From: Parapristionchus giblindavisi
Lineage: Eukaryota; Nematoda; Chromadorea; Rhabditida; Diplogasteridae
Direction of reading: 5' to 3'
Assembly: GCA_943737045.1 (NCBI GenBank)
Contig: CALSFV010000151.1
Coordinates: 31,177-95,176, forward strand
DNA: 64,000 bases
The notes beneath the pieces were generated by a model. That model made no database searches and had not been told where the DNA came from. It saw only the letters and a list, made by a program, of their open reading frames with translations. Positions 1 through 12,900 of this stretch are shown piece by piece (position 1 is the first letter of the stretch; the number at the start of each line of letters is the position of its first letter). The position numbers and the translations under genes are program-made.

Positions 1-141
1 AACCATTATCACACTACAAACTCCAATGAATATTTTGTGTAGCTAAGAAGAACGAATAATATATTAACCATAGGGTAGAAACTAGAAAGGTGAGATGAAA
101 ATGTGGGAACATGAGAAGTTAGCTGAACAAAGATCCAGATG

Positions 142-352
142 AAATATATCATAGGTGGGCACGCTGGGGGAAAGGCTGTGCGCAAACCGGGGATTTGTAA
201 GGCAAGGCTATGCGCATGGCCATTTCTTAGCAGATTGACTGGAAATTTTCCAATTTTTGCGAGGCAAAGCTATGCGCAAGGCCCCGCAACAGAAGGCAAG
301 GCTGTATGTAAAAAGAATTCGTTTTCCTTCGCCCACCTATGAAATATATTAT
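142..352. repeat. small inverted-repeat element (MITE-like) with internal subrepeats
   Basis: The two ends are inverted copies of each other: a block reading ATATATCATAGGTGGGC near 145-160 and its complement near 331-349. Between them lie about four imperfect copies of a GGCAAGGCTATGCGCA-like motif (near 172, 200, 263 and 297), which are much more GC-rich than the flanks. The reading frames here are not recognisable. This fits a short non-autonomous DNA element; no target duplication was pinned down. Confidence 0.55.
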
Positions 353-1561
353 AATGTCGTTTATAAAGAGTGAAATAATAGTTGTATTAAGTTTATGGTT
401 CAATAGAGTTCTTATCGAGATGGCTGAATTGATATGATAGAGATAGAATGGAATGATTGATATAGAGGGGAGTGGCTTTAGAGATGGATATTGTTGCAAT
501 GATGAATGATTGAGAGAAATATAAAGTAAAAGTGAGAAGAAGAATTAGACGAAGTGAGAGAAAGATTTATTGTATCTGGTTATTGGTGAATGCAATCAAT
601 GAATGAGAACTCGAATGATATCAGTAAATGAAAATAAGAGATGAGAACTATGATCTACCTTTAATATTTGCATAAATGAAGTATAGATTACCTTTTCCCT
701 CGTACGAATTATTTAAGGTTAAATTAGTATACTATGAAACTATGTCCATTTTGTGGAATTCTGGGGGAACTCGATAGCTTAGATTCTAGAGGACATGAGA
801 ACATTCTACATTCTCAGCTCTCATATGAAATTATTCTGCGATCCAGAGAAGAATTATTTTCGGCTTCAAAATCATGAATTTTGGCACGTTGCTTTCTTAA
901 TTTTTGTCGACTTCTTTTTTAAAAAATTTGTAAATACCGAATAGTTTAGGTTTTAGAGGACATCGTAAGCTATGAGATGAAACAATCATGTAAAATATAT
1001 TCAGTCTCGACTTCAAAATAGTTTCATATTGACCTGACAGTCTTTCTACTTGTATTCCCATTCATTCCGTCTTATTCTATCTGTAAATACCCTTCTCTCA
1101 CTCTATTTCCATGATTGTCTATTTGAACAGATGGATCGTTCGTATATGGCGTAGATTAAGGGAGTGGAATAGGGGAAGGAATGACAATATAGTTTGATAG
1201 AGAGACAGATAAAATCTGAATGTGACATTCAAATGATCCACGTATTCACAATGAGAGGACCCTGAATAAAAATCAATTATTGGAATATGAAATGGAGGAA
1301 AAGGTGCATAACCCACATACGTTTTCGGCACCCTCGCCGTCTATTTTTATATATTGGGTCAATTGTCGAAATTGGGTGGGTAGGTGCACAAGATTCGTTA
1401 TTTCTGCTTAAAAATCGTCATTTTTAGCTTCCTTTTTTTATCAAGTGGCCTAAAATTGGCTTTATATAGTGGGTCAATCCTCGCACTGCGAGGGTATGGC
1501 AATGTATGATAACCCATCAATAAATTATGATAGATACAGTAATGTATGAAATTGTTTTGAG
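353..1561. other. upstream region of the transporter, no exon recognised
   Basis: AT-rich DNA upstream of the first recognised transporter exon. The missing N-terminal exon of the transporter should carry the TM1 glycine-rich motif (GSGIF type), and I could not find it here, so it is probably off the left edge or too short or diverged to see. Other reading frames are short and unlike any family I know. Confidence 0.4.
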
Positions 1562-4500
1562 AAGCGGGATCCGTTGGAATGTCTCTTATCGTATGGACAG
1601 TATCTGGTCTATTCACAGCCATTGGAGCATTCTGTTATGCTGAATTGGGAACTCTCATCAGGTACTATATATGATGTAGTTGTGTTCTATTCGTTCGGAA
1701 ACGTCGTCATGAACATATTTGAATAGGTGTATGATTACAGAAAGTCCGGTGGAGATTATGCTTATATCATGGAAGCATTTGGTCCTCTTCTCGCATTCCT
1801 TCGTCTATGGATTGAAGCTATTGTGGTACGGTAAGTGATTATTTCATTCATATATAGAATAGGTAATAGGTGCCGCAGCTGTCACGTTAATTTGTCTTGA
1901 ATTTGTATAAATGAATGGGAATAGAGATGGAATAGATTATATATGTTGTTCCTCTTCCTACTACCATCATTCTATCTCTATCCACTCTCTTCATATACCT
2001 TCTCTCTCTGATCTCTTTGATAGAAATACTATCGTTTACTCCAATCTCCTCTTCTACTCAAGAGTCTTGAGATATTGAGTAGAATAGATTGAACAGTAGG
2101 AGAGATATGAGAGATGATGATGAGTAGTAGTGAAGGGAATAGGAAAGAGTATCCCCTTTAGGCTTACCGATCTGATTATGTCAGTAGATGGTCTATAGAG
2201 ATATCAAGGGGTCAAAGAGGAACGAAGAAGATTTATTGGACTATCTTGTTTACCTTACTAGAGAATGTAACGAGACAAACAATGAAATGATTATGGAGGA
2301 ATGAAGTATCATAGGATATACTTGTTTGAATATTGATTGATACATGGGGGCTTGTATAGAATATTGAACGAAACATTTGAATAATGTGAAGAGTCGAAAA
2401 TGAGGGATGAAAAAGATGAGAGTAGAATGTGGTTGTATTGGATAAAGATGATGTAAGATGTATGAATGAAGATTGAGGGAGGAAACTGTGATCTTTGTGT
2501 AATATTGGGACGAAAAGACCTCTCATGATTCATTCTGATGTCTGGTTAGAGTTCTTCCACTTGAATTGAAAGACACGTGTACTTTCATTTAAGCCCCCCC
2601 CCCTCACCACCAGTGCTTTCTTTCTAAGTTCAAGTATAAATTTTAAAAAAATGATTAGAGGCAGACATGATCTATGGTTATCCCATGGGATAGACCCACC
2701 CGCAAAAATTTGCCTTTCATGGTTACCCACCCGCAAAATTGGACCGTAAATTGACGATTTTCCTGAAATTTTCACGATTTGGAGTACCCTCATGCGTTTT
2801 TATCTCAAAATCGGGTTACCCACACGCCTTTTTTATCCAAAATCTAGGTACCCACACGCATTTGAAGGGTCTGGGATAGTGATAGACCATCACTGATTAG
2901 AGGAAATTCATGAAGAGCTTTTTTTCTATAGAAAAATCTCCATCGTGTAATAACATTGGATATAATTTTCTTGATCGCATGAAATAATCGTGGAAAAACA
3001 TTGTTTTTATCTATGTTATCAGTAGTATGAATGTCATTGAAATGGAACGAAAAGCTTATAGAGAGGAATGATATATGATAAGAAGAACTGATAATGGAAA
3101 AGGGAGAATGGCTGATAGGAAACTATGGACTGGTCAACATACCCTCATATTCTCATTGTCACTATTTTATTTTATCTGTAAAATGGACAAAGGAGAGTCT
3201 TACATAAGGAATTAATATACAAAAATAAATATATAGATAGAATATACATTGTTATCTTAATTTATAGCATATCTTGATCTTAACTAATATATTAATAATA
3301 ATGATGAATATAATTTCAGTCCATGTACAGTAACAATCGTTGCTCTAACCTTTGCCATCTATGCTCTTCGTCCATTTTATCCTCATTGTGATCCACCTGA
3401 GATGATCCCTGAACTATTGGCTGTTCTTCTCATTGGTATCATAACTATTTACATTAATATAACACAAAAATGATTATTATCTGTGGTCTTCAAGGGAAGA
3501 TCCACTGGTTCACTCCTTCTTTTCACATTTTGAGGACAAAAAATGAATGGAACAGTGGGTTTGGTGTAAAAGTAACTTCCTTGAGTGGAGTACCGATGAT
3601 TTGAAATGTTTTGTAAAGCCTCTCGATGGTTATTCTCTGGTTTGATTGTATACTACATCACGAGAGTACTATAGATGTTATTTTATTTATTAATTATCTT
3701 AATCCTATTTGAGTTCTCATGACTGCAATCAACTGCATGTCCGTACGTGTTGCTACATTCGTCCAGGATTTCTTCACTATTGCTAAGGTATACGGTAATC
3801 TTTACCTGTTCTTTTCAATATATTGATTGATTATATTACGATATTGATTGATTTCATATTATAGGTAGTGGCTCTCCTTCTCATAATTGGAACCGGTGCC
3901 TTCCTTCTTCTCACGGGTTAGTTATATACATACACATGTTTTTATAAAGTCGATTAAAACTTAATGAATACTTGTATATATTGCAAATATTATGATTGTT
4001 AAGGTGAGCCAATGTACCGTGAATCATTCGAGAATATCTTCGAGGGAACTTCAAAGTTAGTTCAATCTCTTTTATTATTATCCATTTAAAGCAATACTAT
4101 TCTTCATAGGTCGAAAAGTTACAAACAACGAAGCCTGACCGCATTTTACAAAAACCTAGCTGCAAAAAAAAATTTGAGCCGAAAATTGAAAAAAAAACTG
4201 GACAAAAATCATTTAAAAAATCTTGCCGAATTCGAAAGTCTGTAACGTAGCTATTTGACCTATGTTATTCTTGTTTCACGAATATGTTTAAATGTTTGGT
4301 TTTTCTCTACCAATTCGACTTATTCATCATTATTCTGAATTCATTATTTTGTCATTCTACAGGGATTTTTCTACAATTTCTCTCGCCTTCTATTCTGGTC
4401 TTTTTGCATACTCTGGATGGAACTTCCTCAACTTTATCGTGGAAGAACTTCAAAATCCTAAGAGGTACAGTAATCTTCTATCAATCAATCGACAATCTTT

Positions 4501-5930
4501 TCTAATCTACTGTAATCATATTTAGAAATCTTCCTCTTGCTATTGCTATCTCCATTACTACATGTACTATTATCTATGTTCTCACTAATGTTGCTCTCTA
4601 TACTGTTATCTCTCCTGATGAGATGTTGGAATCTCCCGCTGTTGCTGTCGTAAGTTTTCCCCCTGAATTATTGATTTTTAATGATTCTGAAATGGGGTTT
4701 TTGCATACTTCTTCCGTAAAGTTGTCAATATGTGATTATTGATTGAAAAATAGTTCACTGTTATTTTGCAATTGTATGTTGTACATTTTGAGTTGTTCGC
4801 TAACAAGTTATATGGACCATTCGCTTTCATTATGCCAGTCTCAGTCGCTCTATCTACAATTGGATCAGCTAATGGAGTTATCTTTACTTCATCACGGTAT
4901 CTATCCATTCATACCGTAATCCCATCCACATCATTACTGTAATCATTTTGAGTCTCTTCTATGTGGGAGCCCGTGAGGGTCACATGCCGGGAGTTCTCAC
5001 AATGATCAACAAGAACACTCGTACTCCCATTCCTGCTGTCGTTCTTACTGTAAGTCTTACACTATGGTGTCATTTATGAAAAGTCGTCGTTTCATACACA
5101 CTCTCCTCATTCAGGGCCTTCTCTCTATTATGTATCTTGCTCTATCGAAGAATGTCTACTCACTTATCAATTACATTCAAATCAGTTATTGGTTGGCTAT
5201 TGGTGCAGCTATTGCTGCTTTATTCTGGCTTCGTCGTACGATGCCTCATGCTCCTAGACCGATTAAGGTACTGTACACTCTTGTTCATATTCATTTATTA
5301 TTCGATTGTTTTAAGGTAAACTTGATCTTTCCTTCCATCTTCTTCATTGGTTGCATTGCTCTCGTTGTTATCCCTATTGTTGCATCACCCAAAGACACTG
5401 GTAAGATTCATATTTCATATTACGATAGATGTTGTTATTGATCTCTAGACTGATCGGTATTATAAGTCAAAGAAATCCTTGAACATTTAATTTTTGATGT
5501 TTGTTCACTAAATTGTCTCATCGATCTTATGAGGATTTATCTAGATTAATACATCTTATGAATAAAAAGAGGAAGTAGATAAGGGATTATCATTTAGTTC
5601 CTAATATCAATTAGGGGAATTGGTTTTATAACGAAACGCAAATGTCATGTATTGATGTGTGTGGTGTACGGTGTAGGGTGATTTGTAAATGTCGACCGTA
5701 CTCAATAATGAATGAGTCATTGACAGCCATTGGTATCATGATCATGCTTACTGGTCTTCCTATCTACTTCATATTCATTGCATGGAAGAATAAGCCTGTA
5801 TTCTTCAATCGTTTATCAGGTACGGTAGTTACACAATAATGATCTATCGTGAAGTAACTTCATTTCAGAGAGTGCAACACTATTCCTTCAGAAGTTGTTC
5901 ATGGTTGTTGATGATGCGAAGGAACAATAA
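1562..5930 (+). CDS. SLC7-family amino acid transporter (light-chain/AAT type), 5' incomplete
   Basis: Multi-pass membrane amino acid exchanger of the APC superfamily. Exons: 1562-1661, 1741-1830, 3320-3435, 3714-3787, 3865-3916, 4004-4055, 4363-4464, 4526-4649, 4793-4896, 4953-5049, 5115-5267, 5316-5400, 5727-5819, 5869-5930 (TAA). All phases join, giving about 434 codons; family members are near 490-500 residues, so roughly 50-60 N-terminal residues are missing. Seen in order: [10 protein letters not shown] (TM2), [45 protein letters not shown] (TM6, typical of LAT/b0,+ transporters), [20 protein letters not shown], and an LQKLF-containing C-tail ending DDAKEQ. Known of the family: these pair with an SLC3 heavy chain through a disulfide, although some nematode AAT proteins lack that cysteine; the site lies between TM3 and TM4. 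Closest by eye to C. elegans aat genes; I cannot say which one. Confidence 0.93.
1831..3319 (+). other. large intron 2 of the transporter with short degenerate repeats
   Basis: A 1.49-kb intron in a gene whose other introns are mostly 50-320 bp. It contains a C-run near 2587-2601 and, at about 2690-2870, five imperfect copies of a GGTTACCCACACGC-like motif spaced about 30-50 bp apart. No open exon with transporter similarity was seen inside it. Confidence 0.6.
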
Positions 5931-6901
5931 TAATGGAATGAATAAATCAATAGATACTCCAATATTGATTACCTCATCGGGTTTTTATATCTTCTTCCCA
6001 CCCCCTCATTTCTTGTTTATCATCTGATATATCTAAGTAGTCAGTAGTATTTTACATATGAGATAATCTCTTTAACTCCTCCCTCTTCTTATCTTCTTCA
6101 TCTTATTATTCTACTCTTTCTCATTTTCACTTATGCTTACATTTACCAATATCTCTCCTCCTCCTCTTCTCTCTCGCATTCTTATCCTACTGTATCCTAG
6201 ACCCCTTACAAGTTACAAGAGAAGTAATCTATTTTAATGCTAATATATTATCATAATGGTTTATCATATATTAATTATCTCATTCCACAATCCGTTGTCT
6301 TTTATTAACTAATTCTCTTGTACTTTGTATGATATGGATCTATTCCTCCTTTTCATCTAACAATTTCTAATTTTCTATCATATCATCCATCCATTCTTTC
6401 TTATATCTCTAGATTGGCTAGAATAATGAATGAAAGAGGTTTCAATTACATTGTTTTATTTGATGGTTTCAAACCATTCCTTTCATCCTCCGTGTCTTCC
6501 TTCATTCTCTGTATTCCAATTCCCTCCATATCTTATAATCTATCGTGACTTTACAACTTTATCTCTCTTCTTTTTGAAGACATTGACGACTTTTATTGTT
6601 TTACCTTTCAGATTGGCCTAATAAAGTGTGATGTCAATGGTAAATTGTGTGATATACGGACTGGTTATTTCATAGAATGGGTGGTATAATGATGATTACT
6701 TAGATTTCATTAATTATAGTCATCCTCGTTATAGACATCTAATTAAAAATATTAGAAGAGAATTCAATAGAACGAAGTTTTGTCAAACGTAAATATTGTA
6801 TGAATTATTTGGTTTGAAGGAAGTCAATCATATTCATTTCATTCTTTATAAAAAAGAATATTTAATTGTTAATAGACGAAAGATTCCATACAAGGATCAC
6901 C
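5931..6901. other. intergenic spacer between transporter and chemoreceptor
   Basis: AT-rich spacer of about 970 bp between two genes on the same strand. Pyrimidine-rich stretches run through 6060-6200. I saw no conserved gene, RNA gene or clear inverted repeat. It should contain the 3' end of the transporter transcript and the promoter of the chemoreceptor. Confidence 0.5.
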
Positions 6902-9900
6902 ATGCTCATTCCATATCATTTTCGCTTGGTACGTTTTTTTCTGATTCATTTCATTTTTTGATAATAAAAAGAGTTAAGGGATACACAATATCCCTTTTCG
7001 TCTTATCTATATTATTGAATACTGTATTCATCTATACAGCATTAAAAACAAGAGCTACTTACAATATTGGTATGGTTTTCTATTGATTGAATGAATATGA
7101 TTGCAATATTTACTTTATGTAATAGGGAACTATAGAATTCTTCTCATATCCTTTTCTCTAATGAATATTGTTGCATCAACATGCTATACTGTGTTACTTC
7201 CCGTATGTTTTGAAATCAGTTATACGTTTAGTTAGTCACTAAAATAATCAATATTCAGCGACTTCAAATGACAAATTTTGGTTATATAATTTATGGATCT
7301 CATCTATTATACAGTAGAACAATTTATGGCATCTTTAGCGGTATAATTTAAAAAATCAATATCAACATATATCATGTATTATTGATTATTTTACAGAATT
7401 TATTATCTTTCATGCCTTCTGTCAGACATTCCTTATTCTAGCGTTACAATTCATTTATCGACTTATATCCGTCACAAAGTTATTTGTTACCTACCTATTA
7501 ACTATCTAATTGATACAATACAGACCGACGTACTTTATATGGATGAAAAATCATCCTTATAGTGTATATAGTATAATATTATTGATTGAATTCATCTACA
7601 ATGGAGCTTATCTCATAGTGGAAGCAGTTAGTATAGATTTATAACAATGAATGAATAATAAGTATGAATAGGTTACATTCTACCCCAATGAAGACAAACG
7701 TGTTCGATTTCAACCATTTGTCTTGGAAAGTTCAGGAATTGATATTATGGAAGAACCTAAACCTGGATTTATGGCAATCGAATTCAAGGTTATATAACAC
7801 ACTATCTGAGAAAATTCAACAACTGAATTTTTTTTTGGTATCGACGAAAAATGTTTTTTTTCTGTTATATGTATGATAATTACAGGTACCATGAGTGTAG
7901 TTCACTGGTACTTGGAAATTCCTTCCAATTGAAAATTCGCTTCAGGAGGTGACCACACAACGATTTGGCGACTTTTCCTAAAAAGTTTATTTCGAATCCA
8001 ATCGATTCGGGAGTTGGTGCAATGGACTCCTTGGCTAATTCTAAGAAACTATTGTCAAGGAGAGTTTTTTTGATCAAAAGTCAACGAAGGCTGGAAATTG
8101 GGAATTTTCGAAAAAAAATTTACATTAAATTAATTCTCACTATTTTCCCATAGCCCAAGTAAATTTTTTATTTGCTCAATGTCTTCTACATATTATATTA
8201 CACCTTCAGTTTAATATTGATAATTTTTAAATCAAGGTAAGTTTGTCAACGAATCAATTTTGTTTGCTGTATTCTATTGTGGTGAGGATTGGCGACGGAC
8301 GCATTCGAATCCTTGTCTAATTCTAAGAAACTATTGCTTAGGAGAGTTTTTCGATCAACGGTCAACGAACGCTGAAATTGGGAATTTTCGAAAAAAATGT
8401 TTACATTAAATTAATTCTCACTATTTTCCATAATTCTCACTATATAGAAGCGATTGAGCAAATAAAAAGTTTGCATTCTTCATGGAAAATAGTGAGAACT
8501 AATTTAATGTAAACATTTTTTTAGAAAATTCCTAATTTCAGCGTTCGCTGACCGTTGATCGAAAAACTCTCCTAAGCAATAGTTTTTTTAGAATTAGACA
8601 AGGATTCGAATGCGCCCAGTTCCGAATCGATTAGATTAGAAATAAACTTTTTAGAGAACGTCGCCAATCCTCACCAAAATAGAATACAGCAAACAAAATT
8701 GATTCGTTGACAAACTTACCTTGATTTAAAAATTAGCAATATTAAACTGAAGGTGTAATATAATATGCAGAAGCTATTGAGCAAATAAAAAATTTACCTG
8801 GGCCATGGGAAAATAGTGAGAATTAATTTAATGTGAATTTTTTTTCTGAAAATTCCCAATTTCCAGCCTTCGTTGACCTTTGATCAAAAAACTCTCCTTG
8901 ACAATAGTTTCTTAGTATTAGCCAAGGAGTCCATTGCACCCACTCCCGAATCGATGATTGGATTCGAAATAAACTTTTTAGGAAAAGTCGCCAAATCGTT
9001 GTGTGGTCACCTCCTGAAGTGAATTTTCAATTGGAAGGAATTTCCAAGTACTAGCGAACTACACTCATGGAGCCTGTAATTATCATACATAAAACAGAAA
9101 AATCCATTTTTCGTCGATATCACACATATGTCGACTTTCTTAGATAGCGTGTTATATGACCCTTGTATCATCAGATAAGAGTAAAATCACAGCAGAAACG
9201 AAAAATGAGTTGTCTCGGGATAGTGTAATTGACGGATCTTACCTGCTACCGTAATCCGTTCACATTTGAATTTCCCCCACTTGTCATTAACCTGCTAAAT
9301 CGATTGACTCACAAACGTGTTTGCGAACGCTCTGCTGATATTCTCGTAATCGAGAAAACCAGCCAAGAGCGTTCTCAAACACGTTCGTGAGGTCAGTCGA
9401 GTTCTCAGGGTCAATGAAAAGTGCGGGGAATTCAAATTTGAATGGATTATGGCATCACCCCCACAAGTCATTATAACACTGTACAGAGTCAACCAATAAT
9501 TTTCATTTCTGCGGCGATCTTATCTGATGATACAACGATCATAACTAATGAACTATTTAAAAAAAATCGTTTAGAAAGATGCGACATGAACCATGTCGCG
9601 GTGGACCTTCTTTTCTTGTTGCACAAAAATGTAAACTGAACTTTAACAATATTCAGAAAGAGAATTCAACAGAATGGGAGACAAATGCTTTAATCGGTAT
9701 TGGAATTGGATGTGGATTATCTATATTGTTTGTAATGGTTACAATGTTCTGTAGTGTACAGATAATACGAGGAATGAGGAATCGAACGAAAAAGTATACA
9801 GTATCTTAGTTATGTATTTAGTTTATCGATTCTTTTAGAAGACAAGTCTCAACTATTAACAGAATAATGCAGAAGCAATTATTCCGTGCACTTTTGATCC

Positions 9901-12900
9901 AGGTAATTTGATTTTAACCGATTCGGTGTAAGACATTGACCAACTACCCCGAAATCCACAACGGATCACTGATGGTGGAGGATTTCATGTGCTTTTTGGC
10001 TAATGAAACCATTACAGACACCAGATATCTCGTTAAACAGTACAGAACATTTGTTTGAAATGTACAATAGTGTCATTCCCTTAAAGGGGCGCGCAATGCT
10101 CTCTTGTTGTTAGAGAACATTGAAATAGTGTACGCAATGAAGAGGCCATTGAGTGAGGTTACGATCACTTTAACCATTTCTCAACTCTCAGCTAAGATCT
10201 TCATTCATTTTCATTTATAACACACTTATCAAGAGTTCGCATAGACAAGGGCTGTGATGTGCATGGAATTAAAAAAAAAACAATTCTTGAACTTAGCTTC
10301 GCTTAGAAAGTTGCATCCAACAATCTTCCGACTGTTGGATGCAGTCTTATCAGTAGATAATGCACAATACTACATGAAAAAATATTATATCTCAAAACAG
10401 CGATTTGTTGATTTTTCCTTATGTCAAAATTAAGTCAAATTTCATAATTCGAACATGGCTTTTTTACGATTTTGATCTTCGTAGAGTTTGAAATACCTCG
10501 TTTCTATTTCCCCAAATGGCTTTAAACGTACGCTGACATGCCAAGATAAAAAAAGAGAAAAAACTTACTTAGAAAACAAGATTTTTGGATATTTCTTATG
10601 GGTACGACGAGGCTTGGGATTTTTTCTGAAAAAAAATAATAAAAAAAATAATAGAAATTTGACATAAACTGGAAAGTAAAACTTGAGAAAACACTGTACG
10701 ATATTTTTTTCATTTTGTTAATGCTTTCTTTCCAAAATGGCAAAAAAATCTAACAGCAAGCTGCGAGCTGAGAATGAGGTATGGGTGAATGGCTCAATGT
10801 CACATAATCAAAACGTTTTCTATGGGCAAGATAATATTATTAGGGTCTTTGATTATTGGCGGAAATCATTAAACACATAGCACCTTAAAACCACCATCTT
10901 AGGTTAACCGATTGAATTGTGGGTAGTTTGGTCATGAGTGCGCGAGGTTTGGTATCAGCCAACACGGAATCAATGTTATTGCATCGTTACATTTGCATAA
11001 CGCGCCTACGCCGTCACGTAAAAAACGTTACATTTGGCTTACGCGCGCGTCGGCGCCAATTTTGGAGTGCGTTGGGCACCAAGTGGAAAACCCTGAATGA
11101 CAATGGGGATACGGTAAGAAGCTACCGTACCATCGATCAATTATGATTGACTATCGTAACCTTCTACAGTAATTTCTTGGACCATCAGGATTTTCCACTT
11201 GAGACCCAACACACTCCAAAATTGACGCCGACGCGCGCGTAATGCACTGTTACATTTGCCTTACGTGTCTACGCCGTAACCCCCTCCGCCGCGTGTCCGA
11301 CGCGACGGAGGGGGTTACGGCGTAGACACGTAATGCAAATGTAACAGTGCATAAGCGAAATGTAACGTTTTTTACGTGACGGCGTAGGCGCGTCAGGCAA
11401 ATGTAACGATGCAATATGCGCTGTTTTTACTTCAATCAGTGCTTATTTTAAGGTACTCTGAAAAATAGGGGAAAATATATTTTAAATAAAGAAATTAGAA
11501 GAACAGTACTGCCCCAGTACTGCCCGGTCGAGTTTTGTGCACGATTAAAGCTGCGACGCATTTGCTCGCATCATTTAATTCCTCTGCGTTTGAAATTTTT
11601 TTCGATTTTCAAAATCATAATCGTGAGTGTCAGCCATATCAAGTACTTTTCATGGTACAAAAATGTCATTGTTGCTAAAAAGTAATTAAACGCAAATCAC
11701 ACTGGCCCGAAAATTTAAGGATGCTTTTTGAATTTTTTCCGCGTTTAATTTTATGTGTATCTTGTTTATTTCATTTCATATTTTCATTTAAACATTGTTT
11801 CTCGGGTTTATAATGTGGTGGAAAATCCGTGATACAAAGCTACACCATTCATCCCCCATTCTCACCACTGAGATTGACCTTTCACCAATTGTTAGCAACA
11901 CTGAAATTCTTTCAAGGCTTCCTTGAAATACAATGTTTAATAGTAATGTTGGTTTTCAGGCAATAGTCCCATTCATAACAATACATCTTCCCCTTTGTTT
12001 ATGGTTGTTTGTTCCATTATTCTCTATTCACTTCAATGATTCAAAAGAAGATATCATTATTATTCTCATGAATATATTTCCTGTTATTCATCCTATCATT
12101 ATCATCTTATCAGTACAAAAGTTTGTTTATCATTTTATAAGAAGATATTTGAATCTCTTAAAGATTTCGTTCCTTTTGCTTCGATTTCTTCATATCTGTC
12201 ACAGGATTAACTCATTGTTATGACCAATTCAAAGCCACAAGACGATCTCATACCAGAGTCACGTCTATTATAGGAGGTATTTTAAGAGGCATGCTCCGTA
12301 AGACTCGATCATATTCGACCATCCCCGGACACGTTGCGCTAGCAATGAGAACTGGGGGTCCATACTTGGGTGTTAGGAGTGTCACCGCCCCTTATTACAC
12401 AAAACAGTAGAAATTCCCTGTTTGTGCCCTCAGGCTATAAGAAAAATTAATTTAAGTGCGAAAACGTTTAAAAATCATAATTTCTCAAAATGTTGAGATA
12501 AAGTCTTAATACCATTTGCGATGCGTCTAGGGTGCGCAGACCTTGCTAATTCACTATTAGCATCGAATGCGCGTTGATTCCTAAACCACTTTTTTGACTC
12601 AAAATTCTGGTTTTTTCGGACTAATAATCGCTTGTTGTAAATTGCTGCAGAGTTTTCCGGCCAGGTTCTGCATCGATTTCACTTAAAACTGAATTCTCCA
12701 CGTTAGACCCAGTTGTCGAATTTTTAACTCGAACTTTCGTCATCGATGGTTTTCCCGAACAAATGCTGTATTTTCCAAACGATTGGTGCGGAATTGTGGT
12801 CCACTCAAAGTTTAGAGGTGAGACGAGTCAAATGACACACGAAGCCCATCACTTGGATCAATTTGAAATTTTCGATTTTCACGACCATGGTCCGGTCCGG

